Assembly: GCA_947487205.1 (NCBI GenBank)
Contig: CANKVU010000016.1
Span: 58,612-122,611, forward strand
Origin: an uncultured Paracoccaceae bacterium
GTDB lineage: Bacteria > Pseudomonadota > Alphaproteobacteria > Rhodobacterales > Rhodobacteraceae
Reading direction: 5' to 3'
Length of the DNA: 64,000 bases
Shown: one piece after another, positions 30,227 to 40,240 of the stretch
Position numbering within the stretch: the stretch's first letter is position 1
How the letters are laid out: every line of letters starts with the position of its first letter
The notes under the pieces: model-generated
Databases searched by the model: none
What the model saw: the letters and a program-made list of their open reading frames with translations, nothing else
Told to the model about the DNA's origin: nothing
Position numbers and translations under genes: made by a program

Positions 30227-31531
30227 TCAGAGCACGTAGCGGCTGATATCGACCGATCGGCTGAGTTCGCCCAGGTGACGCTCCACGAAGGCATCGTCCA
30301 CGGTCACCGCCTCGCCCGCCTTGTCGGGCGCCTCGAACGACAATTCCTCGAAGACGCGCTCCATCACCGTGTAGAGCCGCCGGGCGCCGATATTCTCCAC
30401 CGACTGGTTCACCTCCGCCGCGATCCGCGCGAGCGCGGCGATGCCGTCCTCGGTGAAGGTGACGCTCACATCCTCCGTGCCCAGAAGCGCGGCGTATTGC
30501 CGGGTCAGGGCATTGTCGGTCTCGGTCAGGATTCGGACGAAATCCTCCTCGGTCAGGGCGCGGAGTTCCACCCGGATGGGCAGGCGCCCCTGCAATTCTG
30601 GCAGAAGGTCCGAGGGCTTGGCGACGTGGAACGCGCCGCTGGCGATGAACAGGATATGGTCCGTCTTGACCGGGCCGTACTTGGTGGAGACGACCGTCCC
30701 CTCGATCAGCGGCAGCAGGTCGCGCTGCACGCCCTCGCGGCTGACTTCGCCGCCGCGGGCGTCCTGCCGGGCGCAGACCTTGTCGATCTCGTCGAGGAAG
30801 ACGATGCCGTTCTCCTCCACCGTCCTGAGGGCCTCCTTGTTCACGGCCTCGTCGTCGAGGAGCTTGTCGGCCTCCTCGCTCAGGAGGATGGTGTAGCTCT
30901 CGGCCACGGTCATCGTCTTGCGGACCTTGCGCCCCTGGAACGCCTTGCCGAAGAGGTCGCCGAGGTTCATGCCGCCCTGCCCCGGCTGCATCCCCGGGAT
31001 CTCCATGTTGCCCATCGGGTTCGAGGTGTCGGCGACCTCGAGCGTGATCTCGGTGGCGTCGAGCTCGCCCGCATGCAGCTTCTTGCGGAACATCTCGCGG
31101 GTGCCGTCGCGGGCGTTCTCCCCGGCGATGGCCGCGATCACGCGCTCCTCGGCATTGGCCTCGGCGCGGGCCTTCACGTCCTCGCGCATGAAGTCGCGGG
31201 TCATCGTGATCGACTGCTCGACCAGGTCGCGGATGATCTGCTCGACGTCGCGACCCACATAGCCGACCTCGGTGAACTTCGTCGCCTCGACCTTGAGGAA
31301 GGGGGCGCGGGCCAGCTTGGCCAGGCGGCGCGAGATCTCGGTCTTGCCGACGCCGGTGGGGCCGATCATCAGGATGTTCTTGGGATAGACCTCGTCCTGC
31401 ATCTCGGGCGCCAGCTGGCGGCGGCGCCAGCGGTTCCGGAGCGCGACCGACACGGCACGCTTGGCGTCCTTCTGGCCGATGATGAAGCGGTCGAGCTCGG
31501 AGACGATCTCGCGGGGGGTCAGGTCGGTCAT
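30227..31531 (-). CDS. hslU: ATP-dependent protease ATPase subunit HslU
   Basis: [67 protein letters not shown]. Confidence 0.97.
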   Translation of the reverse strand: MTDLTPREIVSELDRFIIGQKDAKRAVSVALRNRWRRRQLAPEMQDEVYPKNILMIGPTGVGKTEISRRLAKLARAPFLKVEATKFTEVGYVGRDVEQIIRDLVEQSITMTRDFMREDVKARAEANAEERVIAAIAGENARDGTREMFRKKLHAGELDATEITLEVADTSNPMGNMEIPGMQPGQGGMNLGDLFGKAFQGRKVRKTMTVAESYTILLSEEADKLLDDEAVNKEALRTVEENGIVFLDEIDKVCARQDARGGEVSREGVQRDLLPLIEGTVVSTKYGPVKTDHILFIASGAFHVAKPSDLLPELQGRLPIRVELRALTEEDFVRILTETDNALTRQYAALLGTEDVSVTFTEDGIAALARIAAEVNQSVENIGARRLYTVMERVFEELSFEAPDKAGEAVTVDDAFVERHLGELSRSVDISRYVL

Positions 31532-31593
31532 GGCATCCTCTCGATGGTGCCGAGGCACGTAGAGGGGCGGCGCGCGAATTTAAAGGCCGCGCC

Positions 31594-32277
31594 TCAGCGG
31601 GGCCAGAGCGAGTCCGCGCCCAGCGAGTCCACCAAAGCGGCATGGGCCGCCGCCTCTTCGGGCGTGATGCGCGGAGGCAGAGGCGTGGGGCGCGGTTCGG
31701 GGCGCCAGGCGGTCGACGCGACCGGACCGCCCTGCCCTTCGCCGGCGCCCAGGCCGAAATCGGGCTGCCGGCCGCCGATCAGCTCCAGGTAGACCTCGGC
31801 GAGGATCTCGGCATCGAGAAGCGCGCCGTGGTAGGTGCGGCTGGAATTGTCGATCCCGAAGCGGCGGCAGAGCGCATCGAGAGAGGACGGCGCGCCGGGA
31901 AAGCGACGCCGGGCGATGGCCAGCGTGTCGATGGCCTGATCCATGGGCAGCGGCGCCATGTTGAGCCAGCCGAGTTCGGCATTGAGGAATTTCATGTCGA
32001 ACGCGGCGTTGTGGATCACCAGCTTCGCGTCACCCACGAAATCCACGAAGGCTTGCGCCACGTCGCGGAACAGCGGCTTGTCGCGCAGGAAGTCGTCGCC
32101 GAGGCCGTGGACCTCGAACGCGCCCTGCGGCATGGACCGCTCGGGATTGAGGTATTCGTGGAAGCTGCGGCCCGTCGGCATGTGGCCATTGAGCTCCACC
32201 GCGCCGATCTCGACCACGCGGTCGCCGGTTTCGGGGTCGAAGCCCGTCGTCTCGGTGTCGAGGGAGATCTCACGCAT
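31594..32277 (-). CDS. dnaQ: DNA polymerase III epsilon subunit
   Basis: [59 protein letters not shown]. Confidence 0.95.
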   Translation of the reverse strand: MREISLDTETTGFDPETGDRVVEIGAVELNGHMPTGRSFHEYLNPERSMPQGAFEVHGLGDDFLRDKPLFRDVAQAFVDFVGDAKLVIHNAAFDMKFLNAELGWLNMAPLPMDQAIDTLAIARRRFPGAPSSLDALCRRFGIDNSSRTYHGALLDAEILAEVYLELIGGRQPDFGLGAGEGQGGPVASTAWRPEPRPTPLPPRITPEEAAAHAALVDSLGADSLWPR

Positions 32278-32863
32278 TCCGGGTCCTCAGATCCTGCACC
32301 AGGCGGTCGACATGATCCCGTGTCTCTTGCATCGAGACGGTCGGCACAACCACATCGGCACGCGCGCGCTTGTCGGCGTCGGGAACCTGCTTGGACAGGA
32401 TCGCGGCGAATTCCGCCTCGGTCATCGTGCCGCGGGACAGGACCCTCTGGCGCTGGATCTCGGGCGGGGCCGAGACGACGACGACGAGGTCCATCTCGGC
32501 CGCGAGGCCGGTTTCGAAGAGAAGCGGGATGTCGAGGACGACCAGATCGTCCCCGGCCTGGGCGACGAAGCGGGCGCGATCCGCGGCCACGAGCGGATGG
32601 ACCACGCCCTCGATACGGGAAAGCGCCGTCGCATCCTTGGCGATCCAGCGTTTCAGGGCCGCGCGGTCGACGGCGCCGTCGCGGACCGCGGCCGGATGGA
32701 GCGCGGCGATCGGCTCCACCGCGGCGCCGCCCCGGGCATAGAGCCGCGCCACCGCCGCATCGGCGTCCCAGACCGGCACGCCGGCATCGCGGAACATGGC
32801 CGCGGTGGTGGACTTGCCCATGCCGATGGAGCCGGTGAGCCCGATCCGCAGCTTCCCCGTCAC
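32270..32863 (-). CDS. coaE: Dephospho-CoA kinase
   Basis: GTG start; [69 protein letters not shown]. Confidence 0.95.
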   Translation of the reverse strand: MTGKLRIGLTGSIGMGKSTTAAMFRDAGVPVWDADAAVARLYARGGAAVEPIAALHPAAVRDGAVDRAALKRWIAKDATALSRIEGVVHPLVAADRARFVAQAGDDLVVLDIPLLFETGLAAEMDLVVVVSAPPEIQRQRVLSRGTMTEAEFAAILSKQVPDADKRARADVVVPTVSMQETRDHVDRLVQDLRTRNA

Positions 32864-33690
32864 GGTGCCAGAACCGCGGCGCGAAGATGCCGATCGACCG
32901 CGGGGCGCGTCCCGAACCATCGCGCGAACCCCGGCACGGCCTGGTGGAGCAGCATGCCGACCCCGTCGACGGTGCGGCATCCCAGATCCCGCGCGGAGGC
33001 GAGGAACCCCGTTTCGAGCGGGGTATAGACGAGGTCGTTGACCACGGCGTCCGGCGACAACCGGTCGAGCGGGACGTCGAAGGGCGCCTTGCCGGTCATG
33101 CCGAGGGAGGTCGTGTTGATCGCGGTCGCCGCACCGTCGAGCATGGCGCCGGCCCGGTCCCAGTCGTGAACGGCGATCCGGGCGCCGAACTCGCGCGCCA
33201 GCGCCTCGGAGCGGTCGCGCGTGCGGTTGGCCAGCCGGATTTCGGGCGCCCCGTCGTCCAGAAGCGAGACGATGACAGCGCGGGCCGCGCCGCCGGCGCC
33301 GAAGATCGCGGCCGGCCCGTCCGTCGCCCGCCACCCCGGCGCGTTGCGGCGCAGATTTTCGAGGAACCCCTCGCCGTCGGTGTTGTCGGCCCGGACGCCA
33401 TCGGGCCCGAAGACGAGCGTGTTCGCCGCGCCGATGCGGCGCGCGCGGTCGGTGGCCGTCCGCGAAAGCTCCAGCGCCGCCACCTTGTGCGGGATCGTGA
33501 CGTTGCAGCCGACGAAACCGGCGCGGGGCAGGGTGCGCAGAACCTCGGCGAGGTCGCCCTCCTCGACATGGAGGGGAACGTAATGCCCCGCGATCCCGTA
33601 CCGCGACAGCCAATGGCCGTGCAGCGCCGGCGACCTGCTATGGGCGATGGGGCATCCGACGACGCCGGCGAGGGGGATCCGATCGGTCAT
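32860..33690 (-). CDS. aroE: Shikimate dehydrogenase
   Basis: PLAGVVGCPIAHSRSPALHGHWL; GCNVTIPHKVAAL; GAGGAARAVIVSL; NDLVYTPLETGFL. Confidence 0.95.
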   Translation of the reverse strand: MTDRIPLAGVVGCPIAHSRSPALHGHWLSRYGIAGHYVPLHVEEGDLAEVLRTLPRAGFVGCNVTIPHKVAALELSRTATDRARRIGAANTLVFGPDGVRADNTDGEGFLENLRRNAPGWRATDGPAAIFGAGGAARAVIVSLLDDGAPEIRLANRTRDRSEALAREFGARIAVHDWDRAGAMLDGAATAINTTSLGMTGKAPFDVPLDRLSPDAVVNDLVYTPLETGFLASARDLGCRTVDGVGMLLHQAVPGFARWFGTRPAVDRHLRAAVLAP

Positions 33691-34280
33691 GCGGCGAGGT
33701 AACCGCGGTCGATCATCCACGACAAGAGCGGCAGCATCGGCATTCCCTGGACGGAGAAGAAATCGCCCTCGACCGCGGTGAAGAGGCGCATTCCCTCTTC
33801 CTCCAGCCGGTAGGCGCCGGGGGAGCCGCCGATCTCGGGCCAGTTTCGGGCCACGTATTCCTCGATGTAACCCCCGCTCAGCGGTCGCATCGTCAGCCGG
33901 ACGCTGGTCAGGTGGCGCCATACGGGCTCTGCGTCCTCGTAGGCGACGATCGCGGTGTGCAGGCGGTGACGTCGCCCCGAGAGGCGCGCGATCTGGGCGC
34001 GCGCGGCGTCGGGATCGGCGGGTTTCGACAGGATCTCGCCGTCGAGATCGAAGACCTGGTCGGATCCGATGGTCACGGCGTCGGGATGACGGGACGAGAC
34101 CTTGCGCGCCTTCGCCTCGGCCAGGGCGTCCGCGATGTCGCGGGGCGAAACCCCTTCGACCTGGAGCGCGGTGCGGATCGTCTCTTCGTCGACGCGCGGC
34201 AGGTCGGTTTCGAAGTCGAGACCGGCGGCGCGGAACAGCCGCGCCCGCGTGGTCGATCCGGAGGCCAGAACGATCTTCAT
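33687..34280 (-). CDS. maf: Maf/YceF nucleotide pyrophosphatase
   Basis: MKIVLASGSTTRARLFRAAGLDFE; AEAKARKVSSRHPDAVTIGSDQVFDLDG. Confidence 0.93.
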   Translation of the reverse strand: MKIVLASGSTTRARLFRAAGLDFETDLPRVDEETIRTALQVEGVSPRDIADALAEAKARKVSSRHPDAVTIGSDQVFDLDGEILSKPADPDAARAQIARLSGRRHRLHTAIVAYEDAEPVWRHLTSVRLTMRPLSGGYIEEYVARNWPEIGGSPGAYRLEEEGMRLFTAVEGDFFSVQGMPMLPLLSWMIDRGYLAA

Positions 34281-34659
34281 GGACAACCCTGTGGATAGCT
34301 GCGGCAATGGCATGGCGACAAGTCGGCCGCCACGCCCCGGGGCGGGATAACGCAGCCATCCGTCCGGTTCCACACGGGATCCATCCCCGTGGATCCTTCG
34401 ACGTCGGGACAAACGGCAGGGCATCCCGTCAAGAGAAACGAATCCACATCTTTATCCACAGGACGTCAGCAGAGTTTTCCGCTTATAAGTCTTTGATTCA
34501 AATAGTCGAGATGGAGGAGGAGCGTTCCGGCAACCTGCAAGACCTCCCACAGGAGCGGAATCGGTATGAACCGGTGGAAAAGTTGAGTCGTCCGGTTTTC
34601 CCCAGCACTCACAACAACCAAATCCTTTCTTCCTTAAAGTTATGAGGTAAGGAGGCGCC
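34281..34659. other. oriC: Putative chromosomal replication origin (oriC)
   Basis: Largest noncoding gap here; perfect DnaA box TTATCCACA 34452-34460, near-perfect TGTGGATAG 34290-34298, weaker GAATCCACA 34440-34448; AT-rich tracts near 34472-34510 and 34595-34645; genes run leftward on the left and rightward on the right; parS/parAB nearby. Confidence 0.7.
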
Positions 34660-35109
34660 ATGTCCGACCTGCTCCTGCCCCTCGTTCCCTGGCTGAAATC
34701 CCTCCACGTGATCTCGTTCGTGGCCTGGATGGCCGGCCTGTTCTATTTGCCGAGGCTCTTCGTGTATCACGTGGAATCGGTCGACCGCGGCTCCGGGACC
34801 GAGACGCTGTTCCGGACCATGGAAAACAAGCTGTTGAAATTTATCATGAATCCGGCGATGATCGCGACCTGGGCGTTCGGCCTGCTGCTGGTCGCGTCGG
34901 GTGTCGTGGACTGGTCCGCGATCTGGCCCTATGCGAAGGCGGCCGGGGTGCTGGGAATGACCGGATTCCATATGTGGTGCGCCCGCCAGAGGCGGCAGCT
35001 CGCGGCCGGCGCGCCGGGCCTTCCGGGGCGGCGGTACCGGCTCATGAACGAGGTTCCGACGATCCTCCTGATCGTCATCGTGATCGCGGTTGTCGCACGG
35101 CCGATCTGA
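34660..35109 (+). CDS. hemJ: Protoporphyrinogen oxidase HemJ
   Basis: 149 aa, multi-[49 protein letters not shown]. Confidence 0.9.
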   Translation: MSDLLLPLVPWLKSLHVISFVAWMAGLFYLPRLFVYHVESVDRGSGTETLFRTMENKLLKFIMNPAMIATWAFGLLLVASGVVDWSAIWPYAKAAGVLGMTGFHMWCARQRRQLAAGAPGLPGRRYRLMNEVPTILLIVIVIAVVARPI

Positions 35110-35231
35110 CGCGCCGGTGCGCGGCCACGTTGACTCCGAACTCGCTTGGGGCTAGACGACCAAGCGGCCGTCCGGCCACGATCCTTCCACAAGACTTGAG
35201 ATGCGGCCCTGCATGCGGGGTTCGAAAGGGC

Positions 35232-36506
35232 ATGATGACCGAAGATCGCGTGAACCTCTCCGACCTCAAGGCCCAGAGCCCCAAGGATCTGCTGGCCCTC
35301 GCGGAGGAACTGGAGATCGAGAACGCCTCGACCATGCGCAAGGGCGAGATGATGTTCTCGATCCTGAAGGAGCGCGCGGACGAGGACTGGATCATCGGCG
35401 GCGACGGCGTGCTGGAGGTCCTGCAGGACGGGTTCGGGTTCCTGCGCTCGACCGAGGCGAACTACCTTCCGGGGCCGGACGACATCTATGTGAGCCCCGA
35501 GATGATCCGCCGTTACGCGCTGAGGACCGGTGACACGGTGTCGGGCGTCATCAGGGGGCCGGACGAGAACGAGCGCTATTTCGCCCTCACGGACGTGGAG
35601 AGCATCAATTTCGAGGAGCCGACGCGTGCCCGCCACAAGGTCGCCTTCGACAACCTGACGCCGCTCTATCCTGACGAGCGCTTGACGATGGAGATCGAGG
35701 ACCCGACCATCAAGGACCGATCGGCCCGGGTGATCGACCTCGTGTCGCCGATCGGAAAGGGGCAACGGTCCCTGATCGTCGCGCCGCCGCGGACCGGCAA
35801 GACGGTGCTCCTTCAGAACATCGCGCATTCGATCGCGGAGAATCACCCCGAATGCTACCTGATCGTGTTGCTGATCGACGAGCGACCTGAGGAGGTCACC
35901 GACATGCAGCGTTCGGTCAAGGGCGAGGTGGTGAGCTCGACCTTCGACGAGCCGGCCTCCCGCCACGTGGCGGTGTCGGACATGGTGATCGAGAAGGCCA
36001 AGCGGCTGGTCGAGCACAAGCGAGATGTTGTTATACTTCTCGACTCTATCACAAGACTTGGTAGGGCTTTCAATACGACCGTGCCGTCCTCCGGCAAGGT
36101 CCTGACCGGCGGGGTCGACGCGAACGCCCTGCAGCGGCCCAAGCGGTTCTTCGGGGCGGCGCGGAACATCGAGGAAGGCGGGTCACTGACCATCATCGCC
36201 ACGGCGCTGATCGACACCGGCAGCCGGATGGACGAGGTCATCTTCGAGGAGTTCAAAGGCACCGGCAACAGCGAGATCGTGCTCGACCGGAAGGTGGCGG
36301 ACAAGCGCGTCTATCCGGCGATGGACATCCTGAAATCCGGTACGCGCAAGGAGGACCTGCTGGTCGACAAGACCGACCTGCAGAAAACCTACGTGCTGCG
36401 GCGCATCCTGAACCCGATGGGCACCACGGATGCGGTCGAGTTCCTGCTGTCGAAACTGAAACAGACGAAGACGAATTCCGAGTTCTTCGATTCAATGAAC
36501 ACCTGA
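35232..36506 (+). CDS. rho: Transcription termination factor Rho
   Basis: [25 protein letters not shown]-type N-terminus; [75 protein letters not shown]. Confidence 0.98.
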   Translation: MMTEDRVNLSDLKAQSPKDLLALAEELEIENASTMRKGEMMFSILKERADEDWIIGGDGVLEVLQDGFGFLRSTEANYLPGPDDIYVSPEMIRRYALRTGDTVSGVIRGPDENERYFALTDVESINFEEPTRARHKVAFDNLTPLYPDERLTMEIEDPTIKDRSARVIDLVSPIGKGQRSLIVAPPRTGKTVLLQNIAHSIAENHPECYLIVLLIDERPEEVTDMQRSVKGEVVSSTFDEPASRHVAVSDMVIEKAKRLVEHKRDVVILLDSITRLGRAFNTTVPSSGKVLTGGVDANALQRPKRFFGAARNIEEGGSLTIIATALIDTGSRMDEVIFEEFKGTGNSEIVLDRKVADKRVYPAMDILKSGTRKEDLLVDKTDLQKTYVLRRILNPMGTTDAVEFLLSKLKQTKTNSEFFDSMNT

Positions 36507-36522
36507 GGATGACCCGCCTGCC

Positions 36523-37791
36523 ATGGACACGATCTTTGCCCAGGCCACGGCGCCGGGAAAGGCGGGCGTGGCTATCATCCGTATTTCAGGTGCCTCCGCC
36601 TTCGAGGGCTGCGCGCGGCTGACGGGGCCGATGCCGGCACCGCGACTGGCGAGCCTGAGGACGATACGGGATCTCGCGGGCGAGGTGCTGGATACCGGGC
36701 TCGTGCTCGCTTTTCCCGAGGGTGCCAGTTTCACCGGTGAACCGGTGGTGGAGTTCCAGGTCCATGGCTCGGTCGCGGTGGTTCGGTCCATCCTGTCGGT
36801 GCTGGGGCAGATCCCCGGATTCCGCGCCGCTGACGCCGGCGAGTTCACCCGGCGCGCCCTGGAGAACCAGCGCCTCGACCTGACGCAGGTGGAAGGGCTG
36901 GCGGACCTAGTCGATGCGGAGACGGACCTGCAGCGACGCCAGGCGCAGGCCGTGATGACCGGCGAATTGTCGAACCGTGTGCAGGCCTGGCGGCGCAACC
37001 TGGTCGACGCCGCGTCCTTGCTGACTGCAACGCTCGACTTTGCCGACGAAGACGTTCCCGTGGACGTGATGCCGGACGTCCAGGCCCTGCTTGAGGCCGT
37101 AGCCGACGACCTGAAGGTGCAGTTGGCCGGTGCCGTGGCCGCCGAGCGCATCCGGGACGGGTTCGAGGTCGCGATCATGGGCCCGCCGAATGCGGGGAAA
37201 TCGACGCTGATGAACGCGATCGCCCGGCGTCAGGTGGCGCTCACCTCGTCGCTCGCGGGAACGACGCGGGATGTTCTGGAGCTGCGGATCGACCTGCAGG
37301 GAATTCCGGTGACGTTGCTCGACACGGCGGGATTGCGGGAGACGACCGATCCCCTGGAATCGGCCGGGATCGACCTGGCGAGATCACGAGCCCGTGAAGC
37401 GGACCTGCGGATCTGGCTGTCTGTCGATAAGAGCGACGTCCCCCCGGATGTCGACTTGAGCTATGTTGCGCAAGACGATGAGGGGCGCTCCTCCGGGATC
37501 TCCGGCAAAACCGGGCGTGGCGTTCCGGAACTTTTGTCACAAATTCACGTAATCCTGTCAAGTCGGATATCGCCGGATCGGCTGGCCATTCGCGATCGGC
37601 ACCGGCGCGGTATGCAGGCGGCGGCAACGCATCTCGATGAGGCGTTTGCCATGATCCGAGCGAATTCCGATATAGAATTGGTCGCAGAAGAGGTCGCTCG
37701 GTCTGCGGGCGCCCTTGCCGAAATGATCGGAGCCGTGGGAGTAGAGGACTTGCTGGAAACCATCTTCTCCCGGTTCTGCATCGGAAAGTAG
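36523..37791 (+). CDS. mnmE: tRNA modification GTPase MnmE
   Basis: MDTIFAQATAPGKAGVAIIRISG; IMGPPNAGKSTLMNAIARRQVALTSSLAGTTRDVLE; C-terminal FCIGK. Confidence 0.97.
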   Translation: MDTIFAQATAPGKAGVAIIRISGASAFEGCARLTGPMPAPRLASLRTIRDLAGEVLDTGLVLAFPEGASFTGEPVVEFQVHGSVAVVRSILSVLGQIPGFRAADAGEFTRRALENQRLDLTQVEGLADLVDAETDLQRRQAQAVMTGELSNRVQAWRRNLVDAASLLTATLDFADEDVPVDVMPDVQALLEAVADDLKVQLAGAVAAERIRDGFEVAIMGPPNAGKSTLMNAIARRQVALTSSLAGTTRDVLELRIDLQGIPVTLLDTAGLRETTDPLESAGIDLARSRAREADLRIWLSVDKSDVPPDVDLSYVAQDDEGRSSGISGKTGRGVPELLSQIHVILSSRISPDRLAIRDRHRRGMQAAATHLDEAFAMIRANSDIELVAEEVARSAGALAEMIGAVGVEDLLETIFSRFCIGK

Positions 37792-37793
37792 GA

Positions 37794-39662
37794 GTGTTTC
37801 ACGTGAAACATCGAGTCATCGTTGTCGGTGGTGGACACGCGGGTGTGGAAGCGGCCAGCGCCGCGAAGCGCCAGGGCGCGGAGGTGATCCTTGTCACCAT
37901 GACCGCGCGGGATATCGGCACGATGTCCTGCAACCCGGCGATCGGCGGGGTAGGGAAAGGCCATCTGGTCCGCGAGGTCGACGCTCTGGGTGGAGTTATG
38001 GCGCTTGCCGGGGACTCGGCCGGAATTCAATATCGGTTGCTGAACAGCAGCAAGGGCCCGGCGGTGCAGGGTCCAAGGGCGCAGATGGATCGCCGGCTGT
38101 ACAGGTCTGCGGTGCAGGACGCCGTTCGCCGCCTTGGGATCGAGGTTATCGAAGCTCAGGTCCGCGACATCATTGTCGATCGGGGCGTGGCCGCTGGCGT
38201 CGTTACGGAGGCGGGCGACACGATCCGTGCGAATGCCGTCGTCTTGACCACGGGAACGTTCCTGCGGGGAACGATCCATATCGGCGATCACACGGAATCC
38301 GGGGGTCGGGTCGGTGAATCGGCGGCGAACGAGCTTGGCTGCCGACTTTACGATATGGGCCTGCGGATGGGGCGCCTGAAGACCGGCACGCCGCCGCGAC
38401 TCGATGGGCGCACCATCGCTTGGGACAGGTTGGATGCCCAACCCGGTGACGATCGACCCACGATGCTCTCATTCCTGAATGACGCACCTGCGGCACGGCA
38501 AGTCGATTGCGCGATCACGGAGACGAACGAGGCAACGCACGACGTCATACGTAGAAACCTGCATCGCTCAGCCATGTACTCCGGAAATATTTCGGGCAAG
38601 GGGCCCAGATATTGCCCGTCCATCGAGGACAAGATCGGTCGGTTCCCCGACAAAACCTCCCACCAGGTCTTCCTGGAACCTGAAGGATTGGACGACCACA
38701 CGATCTACCCGAACGGGATATCGACCTCTCTGCCGGTTTCTGTTCAGGAGGAGTATGTCCGGACGCTGACCGGCCTCGAGAACGTGAGCATCCTGCAACC
38801 CGGATACGCCATCGAATATGATTACGTCGATCCGAGATCGCTGAACGAAAGCCTCGAGTTGCTGGACCTGCCGGGGCTGTGGCTGGCGGGCCAGATCAAC
38901 GGCACGACCGGATACGAAGAGGCTGCGGCTCAGGGACTTGTCGCTGGCCTGAACGCGGCGAGGCGGTGCCTGGAAATGGAGAGCGTCATATTCTCCAGGG
39001 CGTCCTCGTATATCGGGGTCTTGATCAACGATCTCACGATCCGGGGGGTCACGGAGCCCTACAGGATGTTCACGTCGCGCGCCGAGTTTCGCTTGTCGCT
39101 GCGGGCGGACAACGCGGATCAACGCTTGACCCCGCTTGCGGCATCATGGGGCATTCTCGACGATACGCGTCTCAGGGCGGTCGAGTGGAAGAGTTCCGCC
39201 CTGGACGCGGCGCGTGCGGTGCTGAGCCGCCAATCTTTCACCGCTCGGGAGGCGAGAGGGGCGGGAATTCAGGTGTCGGGCGACGGAGCGCGGCGGACCG
39301 CGATGTCGCTCCTGTCGATACCGGGGGTTGAGATAGACAATGTCATAGAACTCGAACCCGAGGTAAAACACGTTGCTCCAGAGATCCTGGCCCAGATTGC
39401 GCGTGAATGCATCTATCTGAACTATGTCGAGCGACAATCCGCGGAGGTCGAGCGCCTGCGGCGTGACGAGGCTCGCGCCATTCCGGAGGATTTCGACATT
39501 GGCGCTATCCATGGTCTCAGTTCCGAGTTGCGGGAGAAGCTGCGACGCAGTCGTCCGACCACGATTGCATCGGCGCAGAGGATCGAGGGCATGACGCCGG
39601 CTGCAATGAACGCGCTACTTCTTGCCCTTCGAGCTCGAGAACGGCGTTCGGCTACCAGATGA
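37794..39662 (+). CDS. mnmG: tRNA uridine-5-carboxymethylaminomethyl modification enzyme MnmG
   Basis: RVIVVGGGHAGVEAASAAKRQGA; MSCNPAIGGVGKGHLVREVDALGG. Start is either GTG 37794 (track) or the better-spaced GTG 37803 inside parS. Confidence 0.97.
   Translation: MFHVKHRVIVVGGGHAGVEAASAAKRQGAEVILVTMTARDIGTMSCNPAIGGVGKGHLVREVDALGGVMALAGDSAGIQYRLLNSSKGPAVQGPRAQMDRRLYRSAVQDAVRRLGIEVIEAQVRDIIVDRGVAAGVVTEAGDTIRANAVVLTTGTFLRGTIHIGDHTESGGRVGESAANELGCRLYDMGLRMGRLKTGTPPRLDGRTIAWDRLDAQPGDDRPTMLSFLNDAPAARQVDCAITETNEATHDVIRRNLHRSAMYSGNISGKGPRYCPSIEDKIGRFPDKTSHQVFLEPEGLDDHTIYPNGISTSLPVSVQEEYVRTLTGLENVSILQPGYAIEYDYVDPRSLNESLELLDLPGLWLAGQINGTTGYEEAAAQGLVAGLNAARRCLEMESVIFSRASSYIGVLINDLTIRGVTEPYRMFTSRAEFRLSLRADNADQRLTPLAASWGILDDTRLRAVEWKSSALDAARAVLSRQSFTAREARGAGIQVSGDGARRTAMSLLSIPGVEIDNVIELEPEVKHVAPEILAQIARECIYLNYVERQSAEVERLRRDEARAIPEDFDIGAIHGLSSELREKLRRSRPTTIASAQRIEGMTPAAMNALLLALRARERRSATR
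37795..37810. promoter_or_regulatory. parS: parS centromere site 1
   Basis: TGTTTCACGTGAAACA, exact match to the ParB-binding parS palindrome. Confidence 0.93.
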
Positions 39663-40240
39663 TCAATGTTTCACGTGAAACAGCCATCCGACTGGATACG
39701 TTCGAAGCGCTGGTCAGGAAGTGGAACCCGACGGTCAACCTGGTCGCGTCGGCCGATCTGCCTCGCTTGAGGGCGCGACACACCTTGGATAGCGGACAAC
39801 TTGCCGAATTTGCACCAGCCGCACGGACCTGGTGCGATCTGGGGAGCGGAGGAGGATTCCCCGGGATCGTCATCGCGATCCTCCGTCCGGACCTTGATAT
39901 GGTTCTGATCGAGTCGGATCAACGCAAGGCGGCTTTTCTTCGATCCATGATCCGCAGCCTGTCCCTGTCGTGCAAGGTCCTGACCGAGCGGATCGAGCAA
40001 GTCACCCCGCAGCAAACGGATGTCGTTTCGGCCCGCGCCCTTGCGCCCCTTTCCAGGTTGATCGAGATCGCCAGCCGGCACGGGACGCCGGATACGACAT
40101 ATGTCTTCCCAAAAGGGATCCACTACCTCGATGAAATCGACGCCGCCAAAGAAAGGTGGAAGTTCGACGTTGACGTTCGCCCCAGCAAGACGGAGAAGGG
40201 GTCCGTCATCCTGACACTGGAGAACATCGCGCGTGTCTGA
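39659..40240 (+). CDS. rsmG: 16S rRNA (guanine527-N7)-methyltransferase RsmG
   Basis: 193 aa; INVSRETAIRLDTFEALVRKWNPTVNLVA; WCDLGSGGGFPGIVIAI; SARALAPLSRLIEIA. Confidence 0.96.
   Translation: MINVSRETAIRLDTFEALVRKWNPTVNLVASADLPRLRARHTLDSGQLAEFAPAARTWCDLGSGGGFPGIVIAILRPDLDMVLIESDQRKAAFLRSMIRSLSLSCKVLTERIEQVTPQQTDVVSARALAPLSRLIEIASRHGTPDTTYVFPKGIHYLDEIDAAKERWKFDVDVRPSKTEKGSVILTLENIARV
39667..39682. promoter_or_regulatory. parS: parS centromere site 2
   Basis: TGTTTCACGTGAAACA, exact match, inside the rsmG N-terminal codons. Confidence 0.93.
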
